Of a stretch of DNA of 64,000 bases, positions 1 through 8,005 are shown piece by piece. Made by a program: the position numbers and the translations under genes. The stretch spans positions 1 through 64,000 of the forward strand of contig CAYMUN010000003.1 of the NCBI GenBank assembly GCA_964393835.1. Reading direction: 5' to 3'. Within the stretch, counting starts at the first letter, position 1. Every line of letters starts with the position of its first letter. The DNA comes from CAYMUN01 sp964393835. Its GTDB lineage: Bacteria; Patescibacteriota; Saccharimonadia; Saccharimonadales; UBA4665. The notes beneath the pieces are model-generated. The model was not told the DNA's origin and ran no database searches. It saw only the letters and a program-made list of their open reading frames with translations.

Positions 1-81
1 TTTAGAGCGCGTTCGCTAAGACAAAGTTGTTACCCTCCACTTATCTTCGCCTGTCCGGCCCATGGCCTGACACGCTCTAAA
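1..81. repeat. Inverted repeat enclosing a possible RNA fold
   Basis: Nine-base arms at 1-9 (TTTAGAGCG) and 73-81 (CGCTCTAAA) are exact reverse complements, with a small GGCC-CAT-GGCC hairpin between them near 57-67. The arms could close an RNA of about 80 nt or be the tail of a transcript entering from outside the window. One plus-strand frame stays open to a stop at 88-90, but its translation is unconvincing. Bases 90-150 are AT-rich and hold nothing I recognise. Identity unknown. Confidence 0.3.
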
Positions 82-254
82 ACATACTAACCCCTTTAAC
101 TAGATTCCTTAGGCAAAGTTAATATTTTTTTAATTTTTGTCTCTCGCGTCCCCAATTCAAAGTGAGCCTAAATGGTAGCGTCTCCCCTGGGAGGGGCTGA
201 CACGAGTCATTTTTAATCGACATTGATGTTTCACTGGGGTGGGTTGAAGGGTAT

Positions 255-324
255 GGCGATGACTTCGGTCACCGCCTGAAAAGGCCAACGAGCGGTGCCC
301 ACCCCCTCTCGTTGGCCTTTTCAG
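255..324 (+). promoter_or_regulatory. Tandem hairpins in the leader of the 361-669 gene
   Basis: Two adjoining stem-loops are visible. The first (255-276) has a nine-pair stem with one A-C mismatch and a TTCG tetraloop. The second has a perfect 17-bp stem (276-292 with 308-324) and a 15-nt loop. They end about 25 nt before a GAGG ribosome-binding site at 349-352. Neither is followed by a T-run, so a simple intrinsic terminator is unlikely. A structured 5' leader or an independent small RNA is possible. The rest of 150-255 holds a short CCCC/GGGG hairpin near 183-197 and no gene I can support. Confidence 0.45.
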
Positions 325-360
325 ATCCTCAAGATTATAATTCAAATTGAGGATGTAATC

Positions 361-669
361 ATGGATATCATCAGGGATAGAGCAACCCTAACCGATGCCG
401 AACAGAAGCTTGCTGGCTTGGGCCGCCATAATCGGGTTTGGAAGATTGACTTTTGGAACCTGTTAGCTCGGACGAGCCTAGCCGAAGCAGACCTACAACT
501 TCAATTGAACGCTACCTTGCCATTGACTCCGGAGCGTACCAGGGCTTTTGAGCTGCGTTACCGTGCTTATACCGATCGAGCACTAGCGTGCGCCATGGCG
601 GCCCAGCTTTTATCACTCCCCTGCGAAATTGAACTCTGGCCACCCCCCTCTGCCCCGATCGAACAGTAG
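361..669 (+). CDS. Small hypothetical protein
   Basis: Encodes about 102 residues with no family I recognise. I chose the ATG at 361 (MDIIRDRATL) because GAGG lies about 8 nt upstream; the same frame is open from 295, but that extension would read through the 276-324 hairpin. The protein looks mostly helical, with a tail rich in Pro (WPPPSAP), and has no signal peptide or membrane segment. It is convergent with pth, 8 nt away. The structured leader hints at post-transcriptional control. Function unknown. Confidence 0.5.
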   Translation: MDIIRDRATLTDAEQKLAGLGRHNRVWKIDFWNLLARTSLAEADLQLQLNATLPLTPERTRAFELRYRAYTDRALACAMAAQLLSLPCEIELWPPPSAPIEQ

Positions 670-677
670 CAAGCGGC

Positions 678-1319
678 CTAAACCAGGAAGTTGCGGGTGT
701 CATGCGGGAACTGGGCGCCATAGAGGTATTCGCTCAGCACGGATTGAACTTCGCGAGTCAGATTGGGTAGCTGCTCTTGCTCGCTCGTAGAGAATTTTTG
801 GAGGACGAAGTCCTCGGCATTGATGCGCGTCGGTTGTTTGGGGCCGACGCCGACGCGGATTCGGCCGTAATTTTCTCCCACATGTTCCGAGATTGATTTG
901 ATGCCGTTATGGCCAGCTGACGATCCACCTATACGCAAACGGATCTGGCCGAAGTCGATATCGAGCTCGTCGTGGATCACTGCCATCCGAGCCGGATCGA
1001 CTTTGTAAAAGCTGATGACGGCCTGCACCGCTTCGCCGCTGAGGTTCATAAAAGTCGTCGGCTTGATGGCGATCACCCGGGTGTCGCCGATCCGACCGGT
1101 GCTGAGCAGGCACTTCAGATCTTTTTTTTGCACCCACTGTTCCATTTGTTCGGTGCGGGCCACGAATTCATCTAAGCTTAAAAAGCCGACATTGTGGCGT
1201 GTACCATCGTACTCCTGACCCGGATTTCCAAGTCCCACTAGTAATGTGGTTTTATTGAGACCGACGGTATAATAATTTGTCGGATCGCTTACCTGTGGCC
1301 GTTGTTGCAGCCATGACAT
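678..1319 (-). CDS. pth: Peptidyl-tRNA hydrolase
   Basis: Releases peptides from peptidyl-tRNA that drops off stalled ribosomes, in the cytosol. Family motifs are clear: GLGNPG near the N-terminus, TRHNVGF with the catalytic His, TFMNLSG, HDELD and GGSSAGHNGIKS. The frame is open to 1388, but the ATG at 1319 overlaps the der stop as TAATG, which implies translational coupling and gives 213 residues. This includes an N-terminal extension of about 24 residues before the conserved core, whose exact start is uncertain. It is the second gene of a der-pth unit. Confidence 0.93.
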   Translation of the reverse strand: MSWLQQRPQVSDPTNYYTVGLNKTTLLVGLGNPGQEYDGTRHNVGFLSLDEFVARTEQMEQWVQKKDLKCLLSTGRIGDTRVIAIKPTTFMNLSGEAVQAVISFYKVDPARMAVIHDELDIDFGQIRLRIGGSSAGHNGIKSISEHVGENYGRIRVGVGPKQPTRINAEDFVLQKFSTSEQEQLPNLTREVQSVLSEYLYGAQFPHDTRNFLV

Positions 1320-2683
1320 TAAGCGACTCGCTTTTCTTTGGTCGGACTGTTGCCGTGCTTGTGGGTGGCGTGTTTTTCGATAAACCACAGTTGGATCGGC
1401 GTGCCCTCGTAGCCGTAGGCCTTGCGGAGGCGGGTTTCCAGGTAACGCCGATAGCTCCAGTGCACATACTGGGTGTGGCTGCCAAAGATTTTAAACGCCG
1501 GAATCGGGTTGTCGGTCTCCTGCACCATGTAGTTAAGTTTTGGCGCACGACCCTTGAGCCCAGCCGGCGGGTGGGCGTCGACGGCCTGGCGCAGCCATTT
1601 GTTGAGCTCCGGCGTGGCGATACGCTTGTGGCGCTGCTCATCGATCTCCAGGGCCAGATCAAACAGTTTGGTGACATTTTGACCGGTGACACTACTGGTA
1701 AAGATTAACGGTGCCCAGGGGACGAAATCAAAGGTGCGGGTGATCTGTGGCGCAATGGTGTCACGGGTGTAGGCGTCTTTATCTTCGGCGATGTCCCACT
1801 TGCTGATGACATGCACTAATCCCCGGCCGGCTTCTTTGACCATGCCGGCGATTTTTTGATCTAACTGCACGTTGAGCTCGGTGGCGGCCATCAGCATCAG
1901 CACCACATCGGCCTGCTCGATAGCCGCCAGGGCGCGAATGACGCTAAAGCGCTCGATACCGACCTCAATCTTACCGGAGCGCCGGATACCGGCAGTATCT
2001 AAGAATTCTACTTCCCGTCCCTTGTAGCGGACAACCGTATGGTTGACGTCACGGGTCGTGCCGGCCCGATCAGCCACGATGGCCTGCTGCTTTTTAGCCA
2101 AGGTATTGAATAGCTGCGACTTGCCGACGTTAGGCCGCCCGACAATTGCTACCCTGAGCCGGTCGTCAGCCTCGGTAATAGTAGCCGGCGGGATCGCTGC
2201 TACGAGAGTATCCAGCAACTGCTCAATACCTCGAGCTTGAGTAACGCTGGTGCGAATAATCGGCTTAATGCCCAGGCGATCAAAACGATCCAGATCCTGG
2301 CCTTTGGCTTTGTCGAGCTTGTTGATAATCAAAAAGACCGGCTTTTTGGATCGGAGCGCCATCTTGGCAACCCGACGATCTTCCTCGGTAATCGGCACAT
2401 TGGCCTCGACCATGACCAGTATCACGTCGGCGCTGTCAGCAGCTTGGGCCACCTGCTCTTGGATCGTCGATTCAAAGTCATCCTCCGGATCTTTGATGCC
2501 GGCGGTGTCGACCAGCCAGAAATCCTGATCGGCATAGCTGGCCTTAGCCATGATACTGTCGCGGGTCGTCCCCGCCTCGCGGGCCACAATTGCCTCTTTG
2601 CGGTCGAGGACGGCATTAAACAAACTGGACTTGCCAACATTAGCCCGGCCAACAATCGCCACAATCGGAGTCTTTTGTGCCAT
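1319..2683 (-). CDS. der: Ribosome-assembly GTPase Der (EngA)
   Basis: Tandem-GTPase factor for 50S subunit maturation. The first G domain has GRANVGKSS, a TTRD switch, DTAG and NKLDK. The second has GRPNVGKSQ, TTRDVNH, DTAGIRR and SKWD, where NKWD is more usual. A C-terminal KH-like domain follows, for 454 residues in all, the normal length. A TATAAT hexamer lies 8 nt upstream of the ATG, so the mRNA is probably leaderless. It is followed by pth in a stop-start overlap. Confidence 0.96.
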   Translation of the reverse strand: MAQKTPIVAIVGRANVGKSSLFNAVLDRKEAIVAREAGTTRDSIMAKASYADQDFWLVDTAGIKDPEDDFESTIQEQVAQAADSADVILVMVEANVPITEEDRRVAKMALRSKKPVFLIINKLDKAKGQDLDRFDRLGIKPIIRTSVTQARGIEQLLDTLVAAIPPATITEADDRLRVAIVGRPNVGKSQLFNTLAKKQQAIVADRAGTTRDVNHTVVRYKGREVEFLDTAGIRRSGKIEVGIERFSVIRALAAIEQADVVLMLMAATELNVQLDQKIAGMVKEAGRGLVHVISKWDIAEDKDAYTRDTIAPQITRTFDFVPWAPLIFTSSVTGQNVTKLFDLALEIDEQRHKRIATPELNKWLRQAVDAHPPAGLKGRAPKLNYMVQETDNPIPAFKIFGSHTQYVHWSYRRYLETRLRKAYGYEGTPIQLWFIEKHATHKHGNSPTKEKRVA

Positions 2684-2691
2684 TACTCCCC

Positions 2692-2697
2692 ATTATA
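2692..2697 (-). promoter_or_regulatory. -10 box of der, leaderless type
   Basis: TATAAT on the minus strand is separated from the der ATG by only 8 nt (GGGGAGTA). A start point six to eight bases downstream falls on or next to the A of ATG. A partial -35 (TCGTCA, four of six consensus) sits 16 nt further up. The intervening GGGGAG could alternatively serve as a ribosome-binding site if transcription starts elsewhere. Confidence 0.5.
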
Positions 2698-2726
2698 ACA
2701 GAGATGACACCATTGACGAAGCATTT

Positions 2727-3401
2727 CTAAGCTGTTGAAATACTAACAAAGACAAAGCTGCCTGGTTTGAGATTGTCGAGCTCATAGCTGCCGAAGTTGG
2801 TGCGGTGGAGTTTCTTGACGGTGTAGTCGAGGGTTTGGAAAGTGCGCCGGATTTGGCGGTTGCGGCCTTCTTGCATGGTGATTCGCCACTTTTGACAGCT
2901 ATCATCCAGTGAATCTAGTTGAAGCCGGCTGGGGCCATCCTCTAGCTGGACGCCGTTGCCGGTGATGATTTTATGATCAGCCGGGGCTAAAGCTTTATCT
3001 AGTTTTACTTCGTAGATTTTGGTTTTTTGGTAACGCGGGTGGGTTAATTGGTTGGCCAATTCCCCGTCATTCGTAAGTAAAAGTAGGCCGGAGGAATACT
3101 TATCGAGGCGGCCGACTGGCTTGAGGTGGTGTAATGCTGAGGGCAACAGATCATAAATAGTGCGGTTGCCCTGTCCCTCGCGGGAGCAGACGTAACCGGT
3201 CGGTTTATTAAGCATAATGGTCTGGGTCTTGACAGGGGGTGTAATAGTACGGCTGTCAAGCGTCACTGTGTCAGCTTGGGTAGCGTCATCTCCCGCCCCT
3301 GCGAGGCGCTGGTTGATAGCTACCCTGCCCTCTTGAATAGCCCGGTCAGCCGCCCGACGGCTGAGACCGGTCGCCTGGGCGACAAATTTGTTGATACGCA
3401 T
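2727..3401 (-). CDS. rRNA pseudouridine synthase, RsuA/RluB family
   Basis: Isomerises a specific uridine in rRNA. An N-terminal S4 RNA-binding domain (residues 1-60, MRINKFVAQATGLSRRAAD) is followed by the catalytic domain with GRLDKYSSGLLLLTNDG, whose Asp is the nucleophile, and EGRNRQIRR further on. At 224 residues it is a compact member. RsuA, RluB, RluE and RluF cannot be separated from sequence alone, so I give no symbol. It lies between der and a response regulator on the same strand and has an intergenic gap on each side. Confidence 0.9.
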   Translation of the reverse strand: MRINKFVAQATGLSRRAADRAIQEGRVAINQRLAGAGDDATQADTVTLDSRTITPPVKTQTIMLNKPTGYVCSREGQGNRTIYDLLPSALHHLKPVGRLDKYSSGLLLLTNDGELANQLTHPRYQKTKIYEVKLDKALAPADHKIITGNGVQLEDGPSRLQLDSLDDSCQKWRITMQEGRNRQIRRTFQTLDYTVKKLHRTNFGSYELDNLKPGSFVFVSISTA

Positions 3402-3428
3402 GGGTTGTATGGTAGCAGGTTTGACGGG

Positions 3429-4667
3429 TTAGAGCGCGATGCTGTTGGGGTCGTCGGGGCTGGCTTCGGCTGACGGATCGATAGCTGGTTGGGTTCCAGA
3501 AGTAACCACGCTGATCTTGGGCGCATCGGCAGCAGGCGCTGTGCCGGGCAGGGCTACGGCTTGCGGGCCGGCTTCATCGGTAGCAATAATAGCCGTTGGC
3601 GGCGGCGCCCCCTGGGCGGTTTTTTCGGCTATCTCTTCGATAGCCAGCAGAGTTTTGATATCTTTTTTAGGGGGCGCGTCGATAGGCTTAATAACCTTTT
3701 TGTTAGCAATGTGGACACTACCACCCTCGACGGCTTGGGGTTGGTTTTCGACAGCCACGGCAACTTCTGATTCGGCTGCGGGAGTAGCCGCGGGTGGTTC
3801 TGTCGCGGCTGGAGCTTCTACGGCAGCTGGGGGCGTGGTGCTGTCGACCAAGCCTTGTACCGCACCGGCAATCAGGACATCATCAGCGGCAGCGGTAGTC
3901 TCACTAGCCGTCGGCTCGGTTTCGGGGCTGGGAGGAACGTCTGGTGTCGTCGGCTCAGAACTGGCGCCAGCCACGAAATCCTCGATTTTGGCCTCGACAC
4001 TGGCTTCTTCTTCGGCGGTGGATTGAGCGACGCTGCCGGTAGCGGTCGTGTCATCCACTGCTGTCGTGTCAGGGGTACCTGTGTCAGTGGAGGCTACAGG
4101 ATCGGGTGTTACCACCGGGGCCGGCACTGCCGCGGGTACTGGTGGTTCGGCCACTGGCTCTGGCGCTGGGCTGGGGGCGGGAGCCGGAGTCGGAGCAGGA
4201 TCAGGATCAGGAGCAGCTGGAGCCGGGGCAACCGGCTCAGGCGCTACCGGAGTGACCGGTTTGGCGGCAGGAGCAGCCGCTTCGGCTGGCGCGGCCGTTT
4301 CGTCTTGGAGCAGTTCGTGAGCGACTTTCACGATATCCTCAAGGGTCACCTGAGATTTGACTAAGTAGCGGTCAGCGCCGAGGCGATCAGCCCGTTGCTG
4401 GTCGTCGCTCTGGCCTAGCGCGGTCAGCATGATAATTTTAACGTTTTTGAGTTCTTCGGTATTGCGCAGGATGTCGAGCATTTCAAAGCCGCTGATTTTG
4501 GGCATCATGACATCCGAAATGATCAAATCAGGTTTTTCGGCCTTGGCGGTGACGAGGGCCTCCTCGCCGTCTTTGGCGGCCACGATATCGTAGCCCTCGG
4601 CCTGCAAGCGGGCTTCATAGATCTCGCGCAGGTTATTATCGTCTTCGACCAGCATCAATTTTGCCAT
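3429..4667 (-). CDS. Response regulator with long Pro/Ala-rich tail
   Basis: Residues 1-120 form a receiver domain: acidic pair VEDD, phosphoacceptor Asp in ISDVMMP, Thr in MLTALG and Lys in YLVKSQ. The other roughly 290 residues are low-complexity, first Ala/Pro then Ala/Thr/Glu rich, with no recognised output domain and no membrane segment. The tail may be a flexible tether or interaction platform. The histidine kinase at 4734-5966 lies just upstream on the same strand, 66 nt away, and is the likely partner. No DNA-binding domain is present, so a direct transcriptional role is unlikely. Confidence 0.88.
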   Translation of the reverse strand: MAKLMLVEDDNNLREIYEARLQAEGYDIVAAKDGEEALVTAKAEKPDLIISDVMMPKISGFEMLDILRNTEELKNVKIIMLTALGQSDDQQRADRLGADRYLVKSQVTLEDIVKVAHELLQDETAAPAEAAAPAAKPVTPVAPEPVAPAPAAPDPDPAPTPAPAPSPAPEPVAEPPVPAAVPAPVVTPDPVASTDTGTPDTTAVDDTTATGSVAQSTAEEEASVEAKIEDFVAGASSEPTTPDVPPSPETEPTASETTAAADDVLIAGAVQGLVDSTTPPAAVEAPAATEPPAATPAAESEVAVAVENQPQAVEGGSVHIANKKVIKPIDAPPKKDIKTLLAIEEIAEKTAQGAPPPTAIIATDEAGPQAVALPGTAPAADAPKISVVTSGTQPAIDPSAEASPDDPNSIAL

Positions 4668-4733
4668 GGTAGCTACCCTGTATTATTTGCTTATGGTTAT
4701 AATCGTTTTCATTGTAGCATGCGCCGGGCAGAA

Positions 4734-5966
4734 TTAAACTGGTTTTAGGGCGCTGGCGGCTTGCAACTCGCTGGCTTTTTGGCTATTGAGCCGAGGTAGA
4801 TTGATATAAAAGCTGCTGCCCTCGCCGACTTTGCTCTCGACCCAGATACGGCCGCCGTATAATTCAATGATTTTGCGGCAGATGAATAATCCGAGACCGG
4901 TGCCGCCGATCGTCCGCGTGGCCGAGTTGTCGACTCGATAAAATTTCTGAAACAAATGCGGCAAGTCTTCGGCCGGGATGCCCGGGCCGGTATCTTTAAC
5001 ATAGCATTGCACGACCTGCTCGTTGCCGGTCAGGCCGAGCGTCACCCGGCCCTCCGGTGTGTACTTGACGGCGTTGTCAAACAGATTGGTAACCACTTCG
5101 CGTAGACGATCAGGATCGGCATAGACATAGTACAACGGTCGCAGCACCCGTTCGCCGCCTTCGCTGGTCTTAGTAGCGTTGATAGTTGCGCTATTACCAC
5201 CGGCAAATTCCACATACAGGCCCTTTTTTTCAGCTACCAGTCGTAAATCACTGCTGAGTTTTTCCATAAAATCACCGAGCTCGACTACTGCCGGATGACT
5301 GGTTAAGCGACCGTCTTCGGCCTTGGCGCTGGTCAAGAGGTCTTGAAATAGCTTGCCCAAATGCTGAGTCGAGCTATGGGCTTTTTCGAGGTAGCTCCGG
5401 GCTCGACTGTCGATAGTCGCGACTTTGTCATTTAAACACAGTGCCAGATAGCCTTCGATGGCGGCTACCGGCGTGCGCATTTCGTGGCTGGCGGTGCTAA
5501 TAAAGTCAGCTCGCTGGCGCTCTTCGGCCCGCTCTTTACTGATATTGCTAAATACAGCCACTACCGCGGTTACTTGTTTGTTGCCATCCACCAGCGGCGA
5601 GAGGTTGAGGCTGATAGGAATCTGTTTTTGGTTGTGGGTGACCAAAATGACGTCTTTGGCGCGCAAGCTCTGGCCAGCCTCAAAGACTTGATAAAACGGA
5701 TTTTCTGATTCCGGGCAGGGTTCGCCCTTTTCGTTGATAAGCTGCATGACGGTTTCGACGGTCAGGCCGGTGGCCTCGTCGGTCGGCCAGCCGCAAATAG
5801 TGCTGGCGCCAGGATTCATCAGCTGGACGATACGGTTTTTGTCGATCAAAATGACGCCGTCCTCGATACTGTCGATGATGACTTTAAACTTTAAGCTATC
5901 ATCGCGCAAGTTGGCTGGTAGTTCCGCCTGGTTCCCCGGTGCCCCATTTCGACTAAACAAACCCAT
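4734..5966 (-). CDS. Soluble PAS histidine kinase
   Basis: A 410-residue sensor kinase. A PAS domain (about 30-150) precedes the dimerisation/phosphoacceptor helix with ISTASHEMRTPVAAIEGYL (phospho-His in SHEMRTP). The ATPase domain has the N-box VTNLFDNAVKYTPEG, DTGPGIP, the F-box LFQKFYRVD and GGTGLGLFI. No transmembrane segment or signal peptide is visible, so it should sense an internal signal or bind a membrane partner. It probably phosphorylates the regulator encoded immediately downstream. Confidence 0.92.
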   Translation of the reverse strand: MGLFSRNGAPGNQAELPANLRDDSLKFKVIIDSIEDGVILIDKNRIVQLMNPGASTICGWPTDEATGLTVETVMQLINEKGEPCPESENPFYQVFEAGQSLRAKDVILVTHNQKQIPISLNLSPLVDGNKQVTAVVAVFSNISKERAEERQRADFISTASHEMRTPVAAIEGYLALCLNDKVATIDSRARSYLEKAHSSTQHLGKLFQDLLTSAKAEDGRLTSHPAVVELGDFMEKLSSDLRLVAEKKGLYVEFAGGNSATINATKTSEGGERVLRPLYYVYADPDRLREVVTNLFDNAVKYTPEGRVTLGLTGNEQVVQCYVKDTGPGIPAEDLPHLFQKFYRVDNSATRTIGGTGLGLFICRKIIELYGGRIWVESKVGEGSSFYINLPRLNSQKASELQAASALKPV

Positions 5967-6150
5967 AGCTACGCCGCCCTCGTCAGGCCCACACTAACGA
6001 AAACCGATGTCTGCATGCCCATAAATATACTTCTTTTCTCAGTGTACCAAAATTTCACCGATCTGCTTACGCTTTTGTCGGAACTGGACGACCTCTAACA
6101 GATGTGATACCATACTCCGGCTACCATTTACCGCCTCATTCCCGCAGCGC

Positions 6151-6225
6151 GGCCTCATCGTCTAACGGTTAGGACACCAGGTTCTCATCCTGGCAATTGG
6201 GGTTCGATTCCCCATGAGGTCACCA
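6151..6225 (+). tRNA. tRNA-Glu (anticodon CTC)
   Basis: A full cloverleaf can be drawn. The acceptor stem GGCCTCA pairs with TGAGGTC with one G-U pair. The anticodon stem CCAGG/CCTGG encloses loop TTCTCAT, giving anticodon CTC (codon GAG). The T-arm carries GGTTCGATTCC. Discriminator A is followed by a genome-encoded CCA (6223-6225). The 5967-6150 stretch upstream holds no gene and presumably carries its promoter. Confidence 0.95.
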
Positions 6226-6252
6226 GTATGTTTATGCTAATATGTCTTTATT

Positions 6253-6555
6253 GTGAAAATCAAAAACAATATAGCTCTTTTATCTTTAGCTAGTTCAATT
6301 GTGCTAGCGTTTGCTTCGGTCAATATAGACCTCAAAATTAACAACGATGCGATCTCAAGTTCAACTTTTCCGGCTCCAGAACCCCACGCAGCATTCTTAC
6401 TGCCATTGCCTCTAACGTTATTAGGGCTTGGGTATTCCATCTATGCCATTAAGAGATCCAATAAATACTGGAAGCTGCTACCTATAGTCGGGGCCATTAT
6501 TTGCCTTTTTGGCATGGGCTATACTTGGGTTTGGTATAGCTTTAAGATTGGTTAA
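6253..6555 (+). CDS. Small membrane protein, unknown
   Basis: 100 residues from a GTG at 6253 (MKIKNNIALLSLASS). Hydrophobic stretches near residues 7-22, 47-64 and 73-92 predict two or three membrane helices, and short charged segments separate the last two. Lower GC than its neighbours is evident by eye. A strong stem-loop terminator follows at 6654. It sits directly after tRNA-Glu, a common landing site for acquired DNA, but no integrase or repeat is nearby. Family not recognised. Confidence 0.6.
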   Translation: MKIKNNIALLSLASSIVLAFASVNIDLKINNDAISSSTFPAPEPHAAFLLPLPLTLLGLGYSIYAIKRSNKYWKLLPIVGAIICLFGMGYTWVWYSFKIG

Positions 6556-6653
6556 ATGTGCCTGAAATTCTTGTTTCAATAACTCCCGCCAGCGTTGAAA
6601 CTCATTGTAGACCGGTGCTAAGATTTTCAGAAATAGTACGCCAACTTTGACTT

Positions 6654-6676
6654 AATACCACTTCGGTGGTATTTTT
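6654..6676 (+). terminator. Rho-independent terminator
   Basis: A perfect 8-bp stem AATACCAC / GTGGTATT (6654-6661 with 6666-6673) closed by a TTCG tetraloop runs into a T-rich tail at 6672-6676. It is placed to end the transcript of the 6253-6555 gene. Confidence 0.75.
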
Positions 6677-6705
6677 AGTTTATGATCGTTGAGAAAAGGC
6701 ATTTT

Positions 6706-6897
6706 ATGGCGGAAACGCGCGCTAGCATTGAGATTGCTCAATTTCCTGGCAACCAGCACTTGTTGCAGTCGACGGGTGAGAGAGTGCTTGCCCAACTTGT
6801 CGCAATAGATGCTGGCGAGCTAGAGGTTCAACCCCCGCTTTCAGAAGCAGAGCGCGACGAGTTTCATCAGGCAGCGACTTACCTCACCGCCAAGTAA
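6706..6897 (+). CDS. Small hypothetical protein
   Basis: 63 residues from the ATG at 6706 (MAETRASIEIA), preferred over 6682 because AAAAGG lies about 8 nt upstream. The protein is acidic, apparently soluble, and ends in a short helix (AERDEFHQAATYLTAK). It lies between two terminators, so it is probably its own transcription unit. I recognise no family. Confidence 0.5.
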   Translation: MAETRASIEIAQFPGNQHLLQSTGERVLAQLVAIDAGELEVQPPLSEAERDEFHQAATYLTAK

Positions 6898-6927
6898 AAA
6901 GCCCGCCCGCTGGGCGGTGGGCTTTTT
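6896..6927. terminator. Bidirectional terminator
   Basis: A long stem (AAAAAGCCC... pairing with ...GGGCTTTTT, about 14 pairs with one bulge) is flanked by an A-run and a T-run. It can end both the plus-strand 6706-6897 gene and the minus-strand 6949-7857 gene, which converge here. Confidence 0.8.
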
Positions 6928-6948
6928 ACTATTTTTAGTCTTGTTAAT

Positions 6949-7857
6949 TTAGTTAGTGATAGCGGCAGTTTCAGTGGTGCCGCTCCAGTTAGCGGCTGTA
7001 CCGGTGCCAGTGCCGCCAGCCGAGGTGTTATCTGTGGTACTGGCTGAGCCGCTGCCAGCAGTTTGCGTATTAGCGCTGGTGGCTGCCACTGTGTTGACGT
7101 TGGTAGTGGTCGAGGTGTTGGTGCTGGTCTGGGAAATGACGTTGGTCGAGCCCGGGCCGGTTGTGTTAATGCTGTTGACGTTGGCTGCTGGAGCCGGATT
7201 GCCGCCGCCTGATCCACCAGCGGGCGGATTGCTGACAGCTACCGCGCCACTACCGCCACTGGCATTGCTAGCTGCTCCCGAACCGCCTCCGCCAGCATGG
7301 GTATTGCCAGTGACAAAGGCGCTGCCAGTTCGGGCAAACTGGGTGTTGCCGCGAAAGAACCGGATATTATTATTGTTGAAGCGCGTCGGGCTGTTAAAGC
7401 GGTTGGAAGAAATGACGTTGGTCGAGCCCGGGCCGGTATTGCCAATGCTGCCGCCCTGGCCCCCAGGAGGAATCACAGCGCATGGGTCATCATTGGTGAT
7501 CGGATTGCTCAGGATAGGTGGCGCGTCGGTGTCATTGCCGATAATGACGGAAATGACCTCTGTATTAGTATTAGTGGCGTCACCGCTAGTGGCGCTGCCA
7601 GCCGTAGTGTTGCCGCTAACGACGACATCACCCGTAACAGCCGTCTGGGTATTAGTATTGGTAATGGCTATGTCGTTATTATTAGTCTCGGTGCAGGTGT
7701 TGACTTCTGTTTCAGTGATAGTGTTGGTTGAATTGGGCCCCGTGTTAGTGATAGTGTTGGTGTCGGCCGAAGCCAGTCCCGTAAAGCCGAAACAGACCAT
7801 CACGATGGTGCTGCCAAAAGCCGCTAAACGTTGTTTGATAATACTCGTACGCTGCAT
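6949..7857 (-). CDS. Secreted Asn/Thr/Gly-rich three-repeat surface protein
   Basis: 302 residues. A basic start and hydrophobic stretch (residues 10-30, ending LASADT) form a likely signal peptide. The mature part has three imperfect repeats, each opening with a TGPxSTNxI block (near residues 38, 138 and 232), continuing through Asn-rich sequence to NTQ-A-(T/S)G and ending in Gly/Ala/Ser-rich sequence. Such spacing suggests a repetitive beta structure exported to the surface. No LPXTG-like sorting signal or C-terminal anchor is visible. GGGAGG sits 5 nt before the ATG. Exact family not recognised. Confidence 0.72.
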   Translation of the reverse strand: MQRTSIIKQRLAAFGSTIVMVCFGFTGLASADTNTITNTGPNSTNTITETEVNTCTETNNNDIAITNTNTQTAVTGDVVVSGNTTAGSATSGDATNTNTEVISVIIGNDTDAPPILSNPITNDDPCAVIPPGGQGGSIGNTGPGSTNVISSNRFNSPTRFNNNNIRFFRGNTQFARTGSAFVTGNTHAGGGGSGAASNASGGSGAVAVSNPPAGGSGGGNPAPAANVNSINTTGPGSTNVISQTSTNTSTTTNVNTVAATSANTQTAGSGSASTTDNTSAGGTGTGTAANWSGTTETAAITN

Positions 7858-8005
7858 AATAACCTCCCCTCTTATGGTCTCCCTGTGTAGGGCCCATTGT
7901 AGGATCCCTAGTTACGTCGCACTGTACGAATTTTTACAAATCAGCCAATATGTGGATAACTGAGTATTATAACCCTAGTGGTACAAATCAACTCTCAAAG
8001 TTACC

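Noticed and set aside
1..90. Short plus-strand frame ending at 88-90 as the tail of an upstream gene
   Set aside because: The translation looks random and the DNA contains an inverted repeat; not enough evidence for a coding region.
3439..4364. Gly/Ala/Ser-rich frames antisense to the response-regulator tail
   Set aside because: Low-complexity GC-rich coding DNA leaves several frames open; these are shadows of the Pro/Ala tail.
6226..6705. Genomic island inserted at tRNA-Glu
   Set aside because: The small membrane gene looks lower in GC, but there is no integrase, no repeat of the tRNA 3' end and no other mobile-element gene.
6956..7963. 335-aa open frame antisense to the secreted repeat protein
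   Set aside because: It has repetitive Val/Leu/Pro composition mirroring the opposite strand and no start signals, whereas the minus-strand protein has a signal peptide and GGGAGG site.
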